Shown: piece after piece, positions 56,876 to 60,587 of the stretch
How positions within the stretch are numbered: position 1 is the stretch's first letter
How the letters are laid out: every line of letters starts with the position of its first letter
Program-made: the position numbers and the translations under genes
Assembly: GCA_003478935.1 (NCBI GenBank)
Contig: QUFP01000027.1
Coordinates: forward strand, 1-60,587
Reading direction: 5' to 3'
Length of the DNA stretch: 60,587 nucleotides
From: Firmicutes bacterium AF25-13AC
GTDB lineage: Bacteria; Bacillota; Clostridia; Lachnospirales; Lachnospiraceae
The notes under the pieces: model-generated
Seen by the model: only the letters and a program-made list of their open reading frames with translations
The model's database searches: none
Told to the model about the DNA's origin: nothing

Positions 56876-57077
56876 TTACAGTTCACGCGTCATGCTACGA
56901 AAGCCCTTAGGTGTAATGGTTTCGTCGTCGGACCAAATTCCGCAGGTTCCTGTTATGTTCCTTCTTATCATACATTACTTTGAAAGACCTGCTTCAAGTG
57001 TCCGCCTTGTGAAAGCCATTCACCTTCGGGCTTTGCTGTAAATATTAGCTTATCCGTGGGCGTCCAGTGAACTGTAA
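56876..57077 (+). repeat. palindrome-bounded repeat element, copy B
   Basis: This 202-bp element has perfect 11-bp terminal inverted repeats, TTACAGTTCAC (56876-56886) and GTGAACTGTAA (57067-57077). They are flanked on both sides by TAAT (56872-56875 and 57078-57081), which looks like a target duplication. An inner stem AAAGCCC (56900-56906) / GGGCTTT (57028-57034) is extended by GGTG/CACC. The core matches copy A (23381-23555) in inverse orientation. No transposase is encoded, so it is MITE-like or a structured RNA element. Confidence 0.75.
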
Positions 57078-57105
57078 TAATGGGACGCCAGTTCAAAAAA
57101 AACAC

Positions 57106-57133
57106 TTTACAAATTCAAAAAATGTGGTAAAAT
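57106..57133 (+). promoter_or_regulatory. rnpB promoter
   Basis: TTTACA (57106-57111) and TAAAAT (57128-57133) with 16-bp spacing, about 11 bp before the RNA start. Confidence 0.75.
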
Positions 57134-57143
57134 AGTTAGGCAT

Positions 57144-57489
57144 GGTTTGAGCAGGACAAGTGATCGCGGCTGCAGAAACGAAAGGCTGCAGGTGAGGAAA
57201 GTCCGGGCTTCATAGGGCAGGATGCCGGATAACGTCCGGTGGAGGTGACTCCCAGGAAAGTGCAACAGAAAATAACCGCCCGCAAGGGTAAGGGTGAAAA
57301 GGCAGTGTAAGAGACTACCGCTTGTCTGGTAACAGAGAAGGCTGTGTAAACCCCATCCGAAGCAAGACCGAACAGAAAGCATACGGTTGCCCGCCGGCTT
57401 TCGGGTAGGTCGCTTGAGCCTGGTGGCAACATCAGGACTAGATAGATGATCACTCCAGACATAACCCGGCTTATCGCTCTGGTCAAACC
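57144..57489 (+). ncRNA. rnpB: RNase P RNA
   Basis: The catalytic RNA of RNase P, about 346 nt. Universally conserved parts are present: GAGGAAAGTCCGGGC in P4/J3-4, the ACAGAAA element, AGATAGATGATCACT and GACATAACCCGGCTTATCG near the 3' end. The terminal helix pairs GGTTTGA (57144-57150) with TCAAACC (57483-57489). It processes tRNA 5' ends. Confidence 0.95.
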
Positions 57490-57509
57490 GTGTACAAAAA
57501 CGAAGGCAA

Positions 57510-58435
57510 TTATGTCTCGGGGTTTTTGTGTTGTTTCTTCTTCGATAAGTGCCTGGTGTACAGCCCATCTGCTGACGAAAGGCATAGGAAAAATGCTCTG
57601 GAGAGGAGTATCCTGTTTGTTCAGCAATTTCGCTAAGAGAGTAGGATGTAGTTTTTAAGAGGATGCAGGCAGCGCTGATGCGAGCCTGTGTCCTTTTTTT
57701 CTGAAATGTAGTGCCATACTGTTTTTGAATCATGCGCTGCAGCTGTCTGGTAGAGATATGGGAGACAGCAGCCAGATCAGACAGTGTGATGCTTTTATAA
57801 TTGTTTAAAAAAGCTTCCTCAATGGCAAGAGGAGACATCGCATTTTGAAGCAAATTTGTCTTATCTTGAGCTGCTTCATTTAGCGTTATTCGTCTTTGCT
57901 GCTGTGGCATAGCAGGTGTATTCGGATTAGTCTGATAGCAGCGAACAAGAAGACAAAAAAGCTGCATAAACAGGCCAGACATGTAAGCTTGGTGACCGAC
58001 AAGCGCAGGCATAGTTGCTTCTGAAAAGATTTGTTTCATAATTGGAAGAATACCTGTAGTATCAGTCCCAATCCAACATGTTTGCTGTAAGAATGACTGC
58101 ACAAGATGTTTGTCAAAAAGTGTATCATCATGCTGATCTGGGGATGCGATAAGCTGCATGTAGACACACATTTCTGTCATGGGATGTGCATGGTCTGGAG
58201 TTTGCTCATGAAAAATATGAGGCCCTGTTACATATATGCTGCCTGCTGCAACAGGAAATCGTGTATTATTTAAAAGAATGCTTCCATTGCCATCTGTGAT
58301 GCAGTGAATCTCATAACAGCCCTTTGCATGACTGTGTCCTGGGATAACAAAATTAATTACACCGTCTGATAGCATAGAAACACGAAAGTGCGCATTATCA
58401 ATTGAAAAACAGTAGGAAAGATGATTTAAATGCAT
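57510..58435 (-). CDS. AraC-family regulator with cupin sensor, near a fucosidase (frame broken at the end)
   Basis: This regulator has about 308 residues: an N-terminal cupin-like domain (FVIPGHSHAKGCYEIHCITDG, GPHIFHEQTPDHAHP) and a C-terminal double helix-turn-helix (SDLAAVSHISTRQLQRMIQKQYG, SLSEIAEQTGYSSPEHFSYAFRQQMG). As written the frame runs on through the antisense of rnpB. One added base near 57540 gives the end TYRKKKQHKNPET with a stop at 57510-57512. ATG 58435 follows AAAGGAGG. It is divergent from the GH29 gene and likely activates it. Confidence 0.85.
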
Positions 58436-58539
58436 AAAACAGCCTCCTTTTGTCGTCAGTATGTCAGAAATTATGATTTCTGTCAATGAAAAAATGCGAA
58501 AACACGACATAAATTAAAAAAATAGGTCATGGCATTGTC

Positions 58540-58568
58540 TTGAATATACAGGTGACTTTTTTTATAAT
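58540..58568 (+). promoter_or_regulatory. fucosidase promoter
   Basis: TTGAAT (58540-58545) and TATAAT (58563-58568) with 17-bp spacing, 52 bp upstream of the ATG, in the divergent region. Confidence 0.65.
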
Positions 58569-58620
58569 GCAGATATCAGCAGCTTATAAAAACAAAACGG
58601 ACAAAAAGGAGGCATATTTT

Positions 58621-60092
58621 ATGTATGACATGAAACCTTATTTAAAAAGAATAGATGAGGTAATTAAAAAAGGTCCTTATAAGGATACATGGGAATCATT
58701 ATCACAGTATCAGGCACCAGATTGGTACCAGAAGAAAAAGTTTGGAATTTTTATTCATTGGGGTGTGTATAGTGTGCCGGCATTTGGAAGTGAGTGGTAT
58801 TCCCGCAACATGTATATTCAGGTTCGCCAGAATATGAGCACCATATTAAGACATATGGAAAGCATAGTGAGTTTGGCTACAAGGATTTCATTCCAATGTT
58901 TAAGGCAGAGAAGTTTGATCCAGATGCATGGGCATCATTATTTGAAGAAGCAGGTGCACAATATGTTGTCCCAGTTGCAGAGCATCATGATGGATTCCAA
59001 ATGTACAAGAGTGAGATATCTCATTGGAATGCTTATGAAATGGGACCAAAGCGTGATGTATTAGGTGAACTTGGCAGAAGCTGTAACCAAAAAGGAATGC
59101 GCATGGGGGCATCTACACACCGTATTGAGCATTGGTTTTTTATGAGTCATGGAAAAGAGTTTGAAAGTGACATTAAGGAACCTATGGAGCGCGGTGATTT
59201 CTATTGGCCGGCAATGAAGGAGGCAGATCATCACGATATTAACAGTGAGCCGACGCCGACAAAGGAATTTCTGGAAGATTGGCTGGTACGTACTTGTGAA
59301 ATTATTGACCGCTACCATCCACAGATTCTATATTTTGACTGGTGGATCCAGCATGCATCTGCAAAGCCATATTTAAAGAAGTTAGCAGCTTATTATTATA
59401 ATCGTGCAGCAGAATGGGGAACTGGTGCAGTTATTAATTATAAGCATGATGCGTTTTTATTTGGAACAGCAGTGCCGGATGTAGAGAGAGGTCAGTTCGC
59501 AGATGTGAAGCCATATTTGTGGCAGACAGATACAGCGATTGCATTAAATTCATGGTGCTATACAGAAAATAATCAGTTTAAAAATCCGACAGATTTAATT
59601 TGTGATCTTGTCGATATTGTAAGTAAGAATGGCCGTATGCTCTTAAATGTGGGACCAAAATCAGACGGAACCATATCCAAAGAGGATCAGCATGTATTAA
59701 AGGAAATTGGAAGTTGGCTTAAAGTAAATGGAGAGGCAATCTACGATGCAACAATTTGGCGCAAGAGCGCAGAAGGTCCAACCCAGATTGTTGAGGGACA
59801 ATTTTCCGATGGAATCAAGAAGAATTTCACATCAGAGGATTTTCGTTTCACAACTGCAAATGGAAAACTGTATGCAACTGTATTAAAATGCAGCACAGAC
59901 CATACATACTGTATTAAATCACTTGGTATTCAGGATGCAAGTAAGAAGGCAAACTTTAGCGGAATCATTCGCAAGGTAGAGGTGCTTGGCAAAGATGGAG
60001 AACTTGCTTGGACAAGAGACGAGGAAGGTCTTCATATTGAGTGTGGAGTGGAGAGCGATAAGCCAATTGTGTTCCGTATTACGATTGATTGA
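58621..60092 (+). CDS. GH29 alpha-L-fucosidase (frame broken)
   Basis: This enzyme has about 490 residues. ATG 58621 follows AGGAGG. The first part has the GH29 signature PDWYQKKKFGIFIHWGVYSVPAFGSEWYSR. The frame breaks near 58820; adding a G gives IQGSPEYEHHIKTYGKHSEFGYKDF and joins the remaining domain. AEHHDGFQMYKSEISHWNA and the nucleophile Asp in ILYFDWWIQH near residue 240 are present, and a C-terminal beta-sandwich follows. It has no signal peptide, so it acts on imported fucosylated sugars, such as mucin or plant glycans. No transporter is adjacent. Confidence 0.9.
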
Positions 60093-60114
60093 TGGCAACA
60101 ATACGCAGATTTGG

Positions 60115-60142
60115 GAAGGGGCGCTTAGGTGCCCCTTCTTCA
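60115..60142 (+). terminator. terminator of the fucosidase gene
   Basis: GAAGGGGC / GCCCCTTC arms with an 8-nt loop, then TTCATATT. Confidence 0.75.
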
Positions 60143-60239
60143 TATTAGAAAACAAATTGATTACAAAAGTACTGAAAAACGCGGAAAATGGAGTTTAAAT
60201 AGAAATAATCGAAAAAATGAAAAAATTAAGAAAAAACAG

Positions 60240-60268
60240 TTGACAAGAGGAATGAAAGGTGATATTAT
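60240..60268 (+). promoter_or_regulatory. upstream promoter P1 of the rRNA-type leader
   Basis: TTGACA (60240-60245) and TATTAT (60263-60268) with 17-bp spacing, preceded by A-tracts resembling an UP element. Confidence 0.65.
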
Positions 60269-60333
60269 AGCGAAGTCGCTTGTGAGACAGTCGATTGGCA
60301 CAAAAGAAACCAAAAAAAGTTTGAAAAAAGTGC

Positions 60334-60362
60334 TTGACAAATACAAGATGATATGATAAAGT
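60334..60362 (+). promoter_or_regulatory. downstream promoter P2 of the rRNA-type leader
   Basis: TTGACA (60334-60339) and TAAAGT (60357-60362) with 17-bp spacing, again preceded by A-tracts. Tandem strong promoters are typical for rRNA operons. Confidence 0.65.
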
Positions 60363-60587
60363 AATGAACTGTCAGTGAACAGTACGAATGAGTGCTAAAG
60401 CTGATAACAAAAGAACCTTGATAATTGAACAGTATAACCAACCCTGAAGATTTCTTAAAAAGCCAGATTGCAAAAGCAGTCAGGCGAGTGAAATTTTTAG
60501 CGTAGTATAAACTACAACCTATAAAAACAGTAAAGTCTTTTAAGTAAGACACACAAACGGACAGGAATGCGTTAGCGCAGAACTGGA
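60363..60587 (+). other. probable pre-16S rRNA leader (operon continues beyond the window)
   Basis: The region after the twin promoters has no gene. It contains AGAACCTTGATAATTGAACAG, similar to leader segments ahead of 16S rRNA in Clostridia. The final bases do not yet reach a recognisable 16S start. The assignment is inference from promoter architecture and this motif. Confidence 0.5.

Noticed and set aside
57107..58510. A 467-residue AraC protein whose C-terminus extends over 57107-57510
   Set aside because: That part is the antisense of rnpB. The AraC domain ends near 57540 and one added base gives a natural stop at 57510.
60129..60356. Lysine-rich small protein genes before the end
   Set aside because: They overlap the terminator and tandem promoters and have no recognisable family or ribosome site.

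Overview
The window looks like a chromosomal segment of a low-to-mid GC Clostridia, most likely Lachnospiraceae. The reasons are the protein signatures (fused PurL/PurQ-type synthase, LplB/YtcP-type sugar permeases without a local ATPase, YlxM-Ffh-RpsP-KhpA-RimM-TrmD and InfC-RpmI-RplT orders, DnaG-SigA-TrmK-Nif3 order) and strong AGGAGG ribosome binding sites. No phage, plasmid or CRISPR signal is visible.

Layout. 1-230: right end of an IS200/IS605-type element. 230-7.4 kb: three ABC exporter half-transporter genes around an AlbA_2 regulator. 7.5-23.4 kb: an arabinan/arabinose locus holding an AraC regulator, a GH127-like beta-L-arabinofuranosidase, a sugar-binding protein and two permeases, GH51, GH43 and araA. 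It is interrupted by two more ABC exporters, a DUF4160 gene pair and the remnant of a type II Wadjet defence operon. 23.6-32.7 kb: core translation genes and purL. 32.8-48.3 kb: a class A PBP, YigZ, a LytTR/GHKL two-component pair, NfeD/SPFH, typA, kduI, an OmpR-type two-component pair, hisHF, ung and uppP. 48.5-57.5 kb: two tRNA-Leu genes, a Csp-like subtilase, the dnaG-sigA operon, a nucleoside kinase and rnpB. 57.5-60.6 kb: a second AraC regulator divergent from a GH29 alpha-L-fucosidase, then twin promoters and a leader that look like the start of an rRNA operon whose 16S gene lies beyond the window.

How the genes fit together. GH127, GH51 and GH43 would release L-arabinose from oligosaccharides, the CUT1 importer would bring those in, and AraA starts catabolism; araB and araD are not in the window. 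A 53-bp block, 46/53 identical, lies upstream of both the solute-binding-protein operon and the fused-looking ABC exporter operon, so the exporters and the sugar importer probably share a regulator.

Caution on sequence quality. At least ten genes, including the essential ribosomal gene rpmI, have frames that are restored by adding one base, usually in a short homopolymer. This is best read as systematic single-base loss in the assembly, not as biology. Those genes are annotated at full length with the break noted.

Most unusual items: a palindrome-bounded repeat of about 175-200 bp (two inverted copies plus a possible terminal-only scar upstream of purL), the jetA-jetD deletion fusion, the shared 53-bp operator-like block, the A34 tRNA-Leu, and a class A PBP whose catalytic lysine is replaced by methionine.
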